Shown: positions 31,179-41,900 of the stretch, one piece after another
Position numbering within the stretch: position 1 is the stretch's first letter
How the letters are laid out: every line of letters starts with the position of its first letter
Assembly: GCA_900088475.1 (NCBI GenBank)
Contig: FLMG01000807.1
Coordinates: 66,422-110,604, forward strand
DNA length: 44,183 nt
Source: Hyphochytrium catenoides
Taxonomy: Eukaryota; Sar; Hyphochytriomycetes; Hyphochytriales; Hyphochytriaceae
Direction of reading: 5' to 3'
Notes under the pieces: generated by a model
What the model saw: the letters and a program-made list of their open reading frames with translations, nothing else
The model's database searches: none
What the model was told of the DNA's origin: nothing
Program-made: the position numbers and the translations under genes

Positions 31179-33922
31179 ATGTCGGTCGACATCTGGCTAA
31201 TAATTGTTGTCTGCGTCATCGCAGTGCTCCTGATTGTTGCAAATGTATATGCGCTAGTCTATTTCCAGCATCCAGATGACAAGAACACCGCCTGGATGCC
31301 GAAGATCCTCGTGGTACAGTCTGCAAACCTATCGCTGTTATGGTCTTCGTTGAGCCATGCCTCACCTGCTCTTGCCGTTGACAGATCTTGGGCTTTTTCT
31401 TCGCTGAGGCCGCAATCCTGATGTTTCCTCTTGACGTGGTAAGTAAAGATCTGTGTGCGAAAGATGCCGGTTCGCCGTTAAGATGGCTCTGCATGGTTGC
31501 AGGCAAACCAAGCTGGCGCTGTTGGCTGCGCTGAGGGTTGGAATCCAGCATGCGGTGGGCTTGATATGGAGACGATGTGGTACATTGTCTTCATATGTAT
31601 CATTGTTTCGGTGATTGTCCTGATCCCGTTCGCAATCTACTACTACGAGGCGGATGACGGTGATGAGTAAGTCTCCTTTTCTCTCTTTGGAGATCTATAG
31701 CCAACACTAACGTAGAGCATTCTGCAGCACTCCGGTCATCAAGAAGCTTATTCAAGCCTTTCAGTATGAGTTCGCGACTGTCGTGGTGGCTATATTAGTC
31801 CTTCTCATCTCCTTCCAGTACCTCTCAACCACAAACATTCCACTAAAGATCATCAGCGGCTTCGCTAATGGGACCTTCCCTGATGTCGCTGGTACGTCGT
31901 ACAGGACCAAGCAGAGAGAGAATAGTCGGCTAACGCTCTATTTACATGGTAGTGGGCGAGTCGGACACCGCATCAGACTTTTACTTGTCCGAAGAGATGA
32001 TTGATAAAGCTGCAAGCCTCAGTATGACAAGTACCGTGCTGGATATGAAGGTAAGTGTGGAAGATTGACAGACCGGACGTTGGAGCTGCTAACAATATAG
32101 CTCTTTCCCAGGTCACATTCACCGTTTATGCCATCGCGTTAATGTCGTTCTTTGGCTGGTTCGTCTTCATTTTCTTTGGGGGGATTGGTATGGTCGCGTT
32201 GCCGATTGACCTCATCATGGCATTCGTCTACCGGCCAAAGTTCATGCCCGCTGATATTTACGCGGAGCAGAAGGTAGCGGCGTCGGAGGAACGTTTGTCT
32301 AACTCTGTCTCTGCATATTTTCTAACTAAATGCTGGAAATAGCTTGCTCTGCAGCAAAGGACGCAAGAGATTATTGAGATTGGCGAGCTGATGAAGCAGG
32401 ACAGGAAGGTGAGATCTTATGAGACAGAGAGACCTACACTGAGTTGTGGCTGATCTATTACCTTAATGATAGAAATGGAACCAGGAGAAGCACAGCCGCC
32501 TCGAGACAAGACGTCGGAAGGAGCTTGACCGCATCACCATGAACAAGTTCAAGCAGGTGCGCCCAATTCTCCACCTATAACTTGTAGAAGCTAGGCTCTG
32601 ATCTCTGCTTCGTTCTTGCGCTTCTCCTGACTAGATGGTGTTTCTCATGGAGAAAGACTATGACGAGCTCCGCGAGTGCCACCTCGAGTATAAGAACCAC
32701 AACCCACTCATTCCTTTCGCCAAGCTTTTGCTGGGAATTATCAGGTAGCGCAGCTCAGTCCAGTCCCTTTTCCCCCACTACTCTGGTTGTTGAGTCTGCT
32801 TACCTCTCTCTCTCTCTCTTCCTGATCAATCTCCTGCGTTACGCTCAGCTTACTGGTATCCATCATCTGGGTGGTGCACATCGGCATCTACTTGTTGCCT
32901 GGAAGGTTCAGCTTGCATCCCTTCCTGAACACGTACTTCATGTGGTTCGACCAATGGTTCCCTCTGTTTGGCACCATCTCCGTCGGTATCTTCACCCTGT
33001 ACCTCCTGACGGCTGTGGTCGCGGGCTGCTTCAAGTTCGGAATGCGTTGCTTCTGCTGCTCGGTAATGTTCCACGATAAAGCGGGAGCTATTGACACTCA
33101 TAAGCGCTGACTCTCTTGTCCCTGTTATCCAGCTCCACCCAATGAAGTTCAACGGAACCTACATGAACTCTTTCCTCTTCAACCTTGTGTACGTACTAAA
33201 CCTTAAGTAGCTCTTCTTCCTGGTAGTCGTTCTTACTACTTCCGTTATGGAGTTCTTTTGAGCTCTTCTTTCACTCTCCGTTCGTCGATGTTGCTCTGGA
33301 CTTATTGTCGAATCTTACCCACGGGGTTCTCGCAGACACTTGGTCTCTCTCTCTTCCTCACACATTCTCTGTCTCTCTCTCCTCTTTTCCTCTCGCTCTC
33401 CCACTCTCTTTCTCTCTGTCTCGCTCTCTTGACTTCCACAATTGATATCTTGCAATGACTTACATGCTGTCGTCTCATGTTAACATATTTCTCATCGTTG
33501 TCCATTAGCTTGATCCTTCTGGCAGTTATCCCGGTGGTGCAGTTCGCGGCACAAGCCTTTCAGGAATACGCCCGCCTCACCAACATCTACAGTAAGTCAA
33601 TGGAAAGCTTCCATTTCTTCTTCATGACGATGCACAAGCTCACAATCCTGTTCGGCAGACATCTTCGGGTCACAGGTCCGCTACTTGCGGTTTTTCTCCA
33701 TCTTCTTCAACTATAACATCTTCATCTACATCTTCGTCGCCATCATACTTTTAACGGTGATGTACCTGGTAAGTGCTATGTCTAGTCTGCCAAATGACGG
33801 AAGCCTAACTTTATTGCTCCTTCCCTGCGACCGACCACAAGACTGCTGCTCCCTCGGACAGACCAGTGACTGTTCACGAGATGCGCGAATCAATGAAGAA
33901 GAGGTCACTCATGGACGCGTAG
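31179..33922 (+). CDS. LMBR1/LIMR-like multi-pass membrane protein
   Basis: Fourteen-exon model: 31179-31313, 31385-31438, 31503-31666, 31728-31891, 31953-32050, 32112-32273, 32343-32408, 32473-32556, 32635-32744, 32849-33062, 33133-33188, 33509-33591, 33659-33768, 33842-33922. All phases agree: 526 aa, the usual size for this family. The order fits LMBR1-like proteins: a short N-terminus straight into a membrane helix (IWLIIVVCVIAVLLIVANVY), FFFAEAAILMFPLDVANQAG, then MWYIVFICIIVSVIVLIPF. A membrane region with GWFVFIFFGGIGMVALPIDL is followed by a charged cytosolic coiled-coil stretch (ELMKQDRKKWNQEKH). Then come a membrane block with RCFCCSLHPMKFNGTYMNSF and the terminal helix IFIYIFVAIILLTVMYL. 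Human LMBRD/LIMR members act in lipocalin uptake and lysosomal cobalamin export; here the substrate is unknown. About nine membrane segments are expected. Confidence 0.9.
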
Positions 33923-33934
33923 ATGGACGCGTAG
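33911..33934. repeat. 12-bp tandem duplication spanning the stop codon
   Basis: The unit atggacgcgtag occurs at 33911-33922 and again at 33923-33934. The first copy supplies the final residues and TAG of the LMBR1-like protein. The second gives another in-frame Met-Asp-Ala-stop. Confidence 0.9.
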
Positions 33935-34249
33935 CTTGTAATGGTGTTCCGCTCATTGCCACCACGTTGATGAGCCTCCAGAGGAAATTATGTCATTGAC
34001 AGTGTTTATGTGCTCGCCAATCTACCAGGAGATCCAAAGACTATGAAAAAGCTAATAATATTAGGCACTCCTCCGCACCGCAGCTACGACAACTGAAACT
34101 AGGCTTCTTTTCCTTGCTTTCATCCTTTTTTTCGTCTTAAGATTCGCCGCTGACAAGATATCTCTCGTTCTCGCCGATACGGATGAATCCTGGCGATGGA
34201 TACTCGTTCGCCACCTCACAGTTTATGAGGCAGGTATCTTCGACAAGAC
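33923..34249. other. Convergent intergenic region
   Basis: The stop codons of the LMBR1-like gene (+) and the Rossmann-type gene (-) face each other across 327 bp. It should contain both 3-prime UTRs. No coding exon is supported; a minus-strand frame at 34137-34385 is a shadow of the neighbouring last exon. Confidence 0.5.
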
Positions 34250-36316
34250 TCAATGCTTGTAAAAGTTCACAAGGGCGAGTAACGAGACAATGATAATGGC
34301 CACGAAGGTAGGCCCAAAAGCTGAAACGAAGTAGAGCAGCGCTGCCACCTCTCCAATGGAGCTCATGCGATAAGCCATCCGCCACACTCCTCCATGGAAA
34401 CTTCCTTGGGTGAACAACTGCAGAGGGTTCTTCAGTTTGTTGGTGGGGCTAGCCACCGACTGTGGATTGCTGCAAAAGGAAAAGGAATCAGCCCAGAGGG
34501 AAGAGAAGAGAAAGCCAGGATTCGCTAGTGGCTGATGTCCTTATTGCCTTCCTCCAGTCTCTCTTTGTTATATACGTGACCAATAATTGCGATCGATGAC
34601 GTACCGAAGATCATTAATCAGGAGGGCACACATCACTGCGTTTGACGTTTCCTGCATGAATACTTCCAGCGGTTCGAAGAAGCGAAATCCTCCATAAGCC
34701 CAGGCAAACTGCCTATTGTGCACCACCGAAGCCGTCGCGGTGGATGGAGCAACGTTGGTAGATACAAGGTGTCCTGCAGACCGCGCTGTCATAGCCCTCC
34801 AGTGCTGTTTACGACAGAATCAGAAAAGAAATGAGGCATGAGTTAAATGGTCCTAGCTAATCACACTATCCTTGTCATTGCAGAGTACCTGAAGACGCTT
34901 GGCAAGAGCATAGTTGGGTCCCTGAGGCACTACGAAAGCGTCTACAATGTGCATCTGGGTGCCATCATCTGTGGTGACAGGCTTCCGCGCGTTCTTGGTG
35001 ACGTATTTTCCACCGCTCAACAACCTGATGACGGACATAAGGAGGTTGAAGGGAGTCGTTGCTTCAAATCTCTTCTTTGATTCTTCCCAAGCTTCCTTGG
35101 GAATGACGTGGGCGTCCGTGGGCGTGCAAAGATATGCCAACGCTGTGTTGGGTCTCTTCTCGGTTACACCTTGCACGATAGCGTCCATTGCCAGAGAGAC
35201 GCGCACATGAGCTTCACCATCTAGATAGGCGTAACTGCCGATGATAAGGCTCCTTTCAGGATAAAGCTGTGTGATCCAGTTGCGGATCTCAGGGGTCTGT
35301 GTGAAGAGATTGCACCCCGCGGCCGCATAGAGGTCCTCTTTGGAGCCCAACTGGTCCTGCGGCATGTTCAGAGGGAAGGTGATAGTTCCACTGGAGTTCT
35401 CTGTCGCCTCAATGAGCCGTTTCCAGATCTGCGGCCTGTCCAAATCGATCGCGATAATGTTGGCTCCCAGCGAGAGAAGAGTGAGGAACGGACCCATAGC
35501 TGACCCAGCACCAAGGAGAACAAAGGACTTGTCTGACAAGTCCAACCTGCAGGCAGACCGCTCGTTAGGTGTCATCTTCAGGACGCCGCCACGTGGAGAG
35601 TGAGACGCAGCGAAAGAAGAGATATGGAGAGATGGGGTATGCAGCAGGCGACGGCACCGACCAGTTGGGGCTTGCGATCACGGCCTTGATTGCAGCAGCA
35701 GCGGAAGGCTCGATTGTCCCCGCTGCGGCCCATTTGTCCACTTGATAGACGAGGTCATCGCCACTGAGACGCGTGTTTTTGTAGGGCACCTCGAGCCTAA
35801 GATTCTGTCGTGGTGGTTAGCATTAGAGGCAAAATCTCCTTTGTGGGGGAGAACAAGGCTAGCCCAGTACCTTGTCAGCAGGTTTCTTGCCCTTGATAAA
35901 GCCGGTGTGAAAGCTGCTCGACGTGTTAGACTGCATGGCGCTGGCTAGACTGGTTGTCTTGCCGTCACGAGTGAACTCAAAGCTGTTGTGCAGGTAGTCC
36001 AAACCAGCCTTTGCAATGACCAAGGCATTCTTATCGTTCTTGGCGCTCAGCTCTACGTGCTCTAAGAAGTACTAGACGGGACAAGGTCAGGAAGATCCGA
36101 TGCAACCGTAGCTCTAGCATATAAGGTAGCTACCTTGTCATACTTGAACCTCCAGTTTCTCTCTTTTTGGATCCTCTCGGCCAAGCTGGCATCCACATCA
36201 CTCACTGCAGCAGCCAGGGTCCCTTTGTTGGCCGCTGTGGTGCTACGGTCGGCCTTGGGGCCTGGAGGAAAGAGCACACCTTCAGGAGGTCCTCTGGGCT
36301 CTCGTTTGCCTGGCAT
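34250..36316 (-). CDS. Rossmann-type protein with C-terminal membrane segment, unrecognised family
   Basis: Six-exon model: 36316-36134, 36071-35871, 35789-35662, 35546-34889, 34804-34605, 34469-34250. All phases agree: 529 aa. The N-terminus is basic and Pro-rich. A conserved-looking stretch follows (YFLEHVELSAKNDKNAL, YKNTRLSGDDLVYQVDKW). Around residue 175 comes a Rossmann nucleotide-binding signature, FVLLGAGSAMGPFLTLLSLG, ending in the acidic strand NIIAIDLDRP, as expected for NAD(P) or a similar dinucleotide. Later parts include RSLIIGSYAYLDGEAHVRVS and FAWAYGGFRFFEPLEVFMQE. The last ~45 residues hold one or two hydrophobic helices (ALLYFVSAFGPTFVAIIIVS). It may be a membrane-anchored dehydrogenase- or methyltransferase-like enzyme; I do not recognise the family. 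Confidence 0.8.
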
Positions 36317-37464
36317 CTTGCTAAGATTTTCCAGTCACAATCACAGATTCTGAAGACTCAATACGCTGTCGTCGACCTAGACTTACTATCAATACGCCTG
36401 TTTAGGTCAGCGGTGCGCTTCTCGTTGCAGTCTGAGGACTATCCTAGTCGGAGACACGTCCTCCGATAGAAGCTTCATCAGACTCATTGAAGGATCTTTC
36501 ATCATCTGACAGCACCGCAGTCCCGCTGATTCTTTTGGACCTCTGGACGGCTGTCATCACCGGTCAGAATCCCTGTCAGCATCCTAACCGTTACCGGCGC
36601 TCTGTCATAGAGCTTCAATGGGGACTTTCTGATGTTTGGAGGACGACGAAGCTTTCTGCTTCCAATGGCAGAGCTTTGATTGGGAAGATCTTCTCCAAGC
36701 TCATGTGTGCCTGGCAGATCTTCAGTCCTACGTCTCCAGCATTGCTCTCGGCAGCATTCAAGGTAGAGACTCCAGAAGCTACCTTCCAGGACTGTCCTAG
36801 CTATCTGCTGTTGACTTGGACCTCGTATCTGCTGCACTTTCTCAAAGGTATTACTTCGCACCATCATTGACTTGAGGGAGTTAGCCTATAGTACTGCAGG
36901 TAACACTAAGTCAACGGGCAGACGTCATCTTTAAGCTACTTATTGGAGGGCAGAAGTCAAGAGGTGCAGCCCACGCCCGTGGGCATAACCGTATCTCTCC
37001 AGACTGAACAGTCTATCGGCATAGTGGTGGCGCTCCAAACATTTTTTAAAAGGAGTCACCTTGGCTTTCTTCGCAGGTTGTCATCTCCTGTTGTCGATAT
37101 TAGCTAGAGCCGGTGTCCTCCTTCCGCGGCTGGTTCTGCTCTTTTGAGCAGAGTACAGCGGACGCACTTAGGTCTTCTTCGGATCCTCGTCGACACAGTC
37201 TCGATTCCATCTTGAGCCCCTGATTAGGACAGCTCACCCTTTCCTCTGCAGTCCATTGGCATCAGCCTATAACAGGCTTCAACGGCGATGTTCTGATCAT
37301 GGACAGGCCATCGTCTGTTGTCACGGAGCCCGTTGTTTAGGCTAGGATCGAGGCCCGTAAGGAGCCTTTTTCAACTTTGTCTCAGCGAAAGGGAAATTCA
37401 TGCCAGGCTATCATCATCTTGCAATCTCCGTCCATCTCGTCCGTCACTGTTAAAGGAGTCCGCT
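36317..37464. other. Large intergenic region, no supported gene
   Basis: About 1.15 kb between two minus-strand genes. Frames at 36487-36870 are open on both strands for about 120 codons but show no domain and no splice context. A short dyad, gcccacg-cc-cgtgggc, lies at 36969-36984. Two stretches (36611-36640 and 37275-37302) are similar but diverged, hinting at an old duplication. It should include the promoter of the Rossmann-type gene. Confidence 0.4.
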
Positions 37465-38347
37465 TCAATGCTGCATTGAGTCGCTTGAAGCTTCAAGCTG
37501 GCCATTAGTCTGGGGCTTCTTCTTCCTAGAGGCATTGCTCGTCCACGCACTATGGGAAATGAGGCATTGTTAGTAGAGGCCATAAGCAGGAAAGGTTGAG
37601 GATAGTGGGCGCGTAGAGTAAGCTTCTACACTAACAAGAAAGCAAGGCACACAGATGAGTAGCGACGGATGGAAAAGTGACATGCGATTGGACACTCCAG
37701 CAACAGTGAACGACTCAAGCGACATCTCTCACTAGGTGCAAGTGAGCCATTGATTTGCAAGCGCGATCGATAAGGCCATCAGAAGGAGTTAGACGCACAG
37801 TCCCCAGGGAGTCGTGAAGGACTGGTGCGCACCTTATGTCCTCAGTAGATAAGTTTGATCGTTGTAGCTGCACTTGAGGCGGGATTAGAGGACCGCCCTT
37901 ATTTTTTGTCCCCGGTCTCTGCTTAGTACCACTAGTAGCTGAGGTAGGTCTGGTCGAAGCAGTTGGCTTCTGAGCTGAGACTGAGGAAGGAGACAAAAAC
38001 GCTCCTAGGCCTGTACCAGACTTCGAAGACGTATCGCCAAAGAGATCTAGCGCTGATGGCAATCTCACTGCTTTCTTTGCGGAAAGTGGAGCCGCCTCTG
38101 CTGGACGTTTTTTCGCCAATGTGACTACCGCTGGCTTGCTGCTGACTGCATGGAACAGACTGTGAGCATGGAAGTCCAGTCATTAGTGTCCTCCAACCAG
38201 GATATCCCTACCGGGTACTTGTGCCGATACTGGAGTCTTTATATCCTTCTGTAAGGTGCCATTAGCTGCGATGAGAGCCTGCGGTTCCCCAGTCTCCTCG
38301 TCAGAGTCGGATGAGGACCCATACGCTGCAAGCAAAGACAGCGACAT
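37465..38347 (-). CDS. Low-complexity, nuclear-looking protein (three-exon model, 177 aa)
   Basis: Exons inferred: 38347-38212, 38145-37833, 37549-37465, all in phase, totalling 178 codons with the TGA. The start is MSLSLLAAYGSSSDSDEETG, a Ser/Asp run typical of nuclear proteins with acidic N-termini. Then come basic stretches (LAKKRPAEAAPLSAKKAVRL), LPSALDLFGD, Ser/Thr/Pro-rich disorder, GGPLIPPQVQLQRSNLSTED and a basic C-terminus (SNASRKKKPQTNG). The PPQxxxRxNxxTED-like segment is probably the conserved core. Predominantly disordered and likely nuclear by composition; I name no family. The last exon is short and depends on the AG at 37550. Confidence 0.6.
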
Positions 38348-38956
38348 CGTACCACGCACTGGCCCTTTGACGGATGGTCACTAGATCACTACGAGGAGGC
38401 GGCGAGGGCGCAGCCGGACTAGTCCCTCTAGAGCTGCACTTAGAAGGGCGCTTTCGCTCTGGCCCTTTGCCTCCAATTTGTGCTTTGTCATCGTGGTGGC
38501 CGCATTGTCAACGAAGATCATTGTGGTTTATAAAAGACCTCCCCCAGGAGAAGGATTTTTGGTGCAGACAGATTGGAGCGTTGATACCTGATAAAGCTTT
38601 GACGACTAACGAAAGAGATATCTCCTACTCTACCTGCAAAAGATCTGCAAAGCTTCATCCCAACTTTCGACGAAGATCCCGATCGATCAAGTCAACGAAG
38701 CTCACAGCACTCAGGACCATTGATAGAACTATGGGTGAAGGAGGTAGAGGACCTGCTTATAAACTGGGGGATCGGGAACAAAGCAATAAGCAGGAGCATA
38801 TCTTACTGGCAGGTTTTTAGACCTTGGGAGGCTTCTTGACTCCAAATTTGAGTCTATCACGCTCTTTTCTTTCTAGAATACTTTAGCAAAAATAATAACT
38901 AACTGAGGTAATGGGAGCTGGGAAGTGCCTCAGAAGACATCTTCTTTCATCCGAAT
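38348..38956. other. Intergenic region with a possible upstream ORF
   Basis: This separates the start of the nuclear-looking gene from the stop of the ankyrin-BTB gene. A minus-strand 36-codon ORF (38491-38381, MTKHKLEAKGQSESALLSAA...) ends 33 bp before the ATG at 38347 and could be a regulatory upstream ORF. A 148-codon plus-strand frame (38374-38820) has no recognisable content. Confidence 0.4.
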
Positions 38957-41900
38957 CTACCTGGGAGGAGATGTTGATGTGACTTTGAGCTGCTGAACGC
39001 AAGAGACCAGCAATCCGCTCCGGCTGAGGCCGGAGACGTGGAAAGCCTCGCTCCGCAGCACTGCGGATAGGTTTTGCAGAATCCATAGACCGCTAGCCGC
39101 TCCAAGGTGCCCTAGATTAAGAAGTTCAGCAATTCCCAGCACGTCTACCGCCACATCTGCACTGAGCCGGCGGGCGAGCTGAACCTCACAGCAGTCCTGG
39201 AGTCTCTGCAGCAACAACTCGTTTGACACCATCAGTAGCGAAAGAAGCTCCTGCCCTGTAAGTGCCTGTAGACGAAAGAAAGTTCAGTACGAAAGGGTCA
39301 TCAGCAAGGAAAATGAATAAAAGTAATGAAGATAAGGGCAAATCAGATGTGTCGGCATAGCGTGTCAATGCCCAGCTGCTGTTTCTCACCTCCAGAGATA
39401 TATTGTCGGTGTAGAGGTAGCGGAGGAGGTGGCGCAACACGGCCTCAGAGGAAGCCTCAAGGAACAGTGAGGACCGTTCAGAATCCACCATCCCCGAGCG
39501 GTACAGCCCAGCAAACTTTTCACACCGAGAAGCCAGGAGCGACTTGTGGACCTGTGGAATGTTTGGTGAACAGAGATTCATAGGGTAGTTGACAGTGCAA
39601 GGCTAAACATGGGTAGAGGGAAAGGCGAGTGCATTCAATGATGCGGCCCAAGGAGAGACAAGCTGGATGACAGATGGACAGTGCAAGCATCGCAGGCAAC
39701 GAGTTGAGCGCAGTACGAAAGCATATGTGGTCGATGGTTAGAAAGTCAAATGCATGACAGATTAGCTAGAGCGGAAGGGCCTGGGTTGACATACGGGCAT
39801 GGCATAGTCTGAGAGTGAGTCAATGACGTTACAGTCCTGGTACAACGGACTGGCCATGGCTGCTTTTAGTTCGCGCATTAGCAAGAGCACATTGGGCGCC
39901 ATTTTCTCCTGCTGCAGGTTGAGGGAACCCTCTGAGAGAGCAGAATTACCGCGAAGGTTGTGAGACGAGATCACTTGAGGATGTGATGGAACAAAGGAAC
40001 CCCGAGGTCATGTTCGGGAAATTAGGGAACAAAAAGTGAGAGAGGCACAGACAGACACCCAGGAAGAAGAGGACCGCCAGCACATGATACCGCACCTCTT
40101 GCTTCGTTCAGCTTGAGCTCTAGATACCGCGCCTGGTCCACTGCCATACCCCTGCCATAAGGGCAGTGAGCATTAAGGAAAGGGCCTTACTTCGCCCTCT
40201 CCGCCGCGGCCTCTTTTCCTTGGTCTCTACCTCTTTGTGACTTACAGTTGCACCATTGTATCTCGGTTCTGGAACATGAGCTGTCCATAGGTTAGCTTTC
40301 GCTTCTCCGCAACCTGAAGGACGTCTCGCGGAGCGTGGACTGAATGAAGCCAGCGAGTCACTACTACCTCATCAAAGTAACCTGGGAATTGCATCCAGTG
40401 GGGCGGTGAGAGACCAGTAGTTCAAAGATGAGAGCGAGAAGGAGGCACAAGATGCGCGAGAACCGAACCGAACAGAGCGCTAAGTGAAGCCGCAAAGACT
40501 GAGGCATTATAAGTGGGTAAGGAAGCAGGGAGCGTGCCGGTAGCAACTGGCGGAAGCGATCTCATGCTCAAGAAAAGTGAACGATTAGACCGTCGTGGGC
40601 GATATCGGAATTCCACAGAACAGAGAGAGGAGGGGTTGGCAAGCAAGGAGAACGGAAGGAGCTATCGTCCTGATTCAGTGTTACCATTCGTTTGCAAAGC
40701 CCTTATTTGCCGTTTGCACCACCCATGAAGGGCATCTCTCACATCTTCGAGCCTCTCCTTTGTTCCATTCGCAAACTCCTCGGCCTTGATCCAGGGCAGA
40801 CCTAGCTTCGTCGCTTGATCGGCAGTACCTTCCATCTGAATATACCATCTGTTGACAGAAGGTCAAAATAGTTGGCCAATCTTGTGAAGTTATAAACGAT
40901 AGGCTAGAGTGTGTTGCCTCACTGTGCGTATTCCTTAAGATCGTCCGCCGTGAGCATTTCCGCGAAGGTCACAATCTCCTCCACATTCTGCTTTGTAAGC
41001 AGATGGCCTAAGCGATGCTCAAGGACCTTTTGCAGCCGATCTAAGAGGAATCGATTGGCCAACGTAGCAAGTTCCATAAGAAGGCTAACGTCGTGATGCG
41101 CAGGGACTTCTCCTAATGCAGAAAGAGCGACAGACATTAGTATGAAGGCTCCCAACGTCCTGCGTGAGAGCCAGCTATACCGCTACATATCTTGCCCTTC
41201 CCATCCGTCTTCACCGTTGTCTCCGTCAGTGGTTGGACCACAAGGCGGCGCACTTACCAGTGTAGAGATAGCCTAACAAGCTTTGGAAGGCCTCAAAGGT
41301 GCATCCTTGGATCTCCACGTCCGTTGCGCCGGTCTCCCGCATATTGCTGGTGAACATCACTTGGAAGTACTCACAGCGCGCAGCGAGCAGCCACCTATGA
41401 GCCCTGATACTACGCCCATTCACCTAACAAATTGCCATAAGGACACCTGGGCGGCTCCTGAGGTGGTGAGGAGGTAGCGTACCAGAAAGGATATATCGCT
41501 AAAGGTCTCGGAGTCTTGTAGCCGCCGAAGGTCCTGTATGTAAGTTGACGCTGCAATCTCCTTGGGTTCGATGGCTGTTCAGGAGCAAAGAGACGGATAA
41601 TGTTGAAATTGAAGAACAGTTAGCATCACACTTGCGACAGAAGGAGGATAGGTATTCAGGAAGCAACCACGTTGAGGTAAGGAGCAGCCAAAGGAACAGT
41701 AGTCGAAAGATGATAGAGAGAAGCGAGAATCACGCATAGATCCCTTGTTAAAGATACTTACCGCTGGCTCCTCTTAGCTTGATAACCTCCAAGAACTCAG
41801 AAGTCACCGCCGCTCCGTTATTGAAGAGGCAAACTAACGAGCCCATGGTGCCCTCTGCCCATGCTGTCAGGGCAGCAATGCAGCAATGCAGATTATGGAG

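Noticed and set aside
36487-36870. Overlapping open frames of about 125 codons on both strands
   Set aside because: Neither has a recognisable domain, repeat or consistent splice context, and one must be a shadow of the other.
38374-38820. Plus-strand open frame of 148 codons
   Set aside because: No motif and mixed composition. It sits between two minus-strand genes and overlaps the better-placed small upstream ORF on the other strand.
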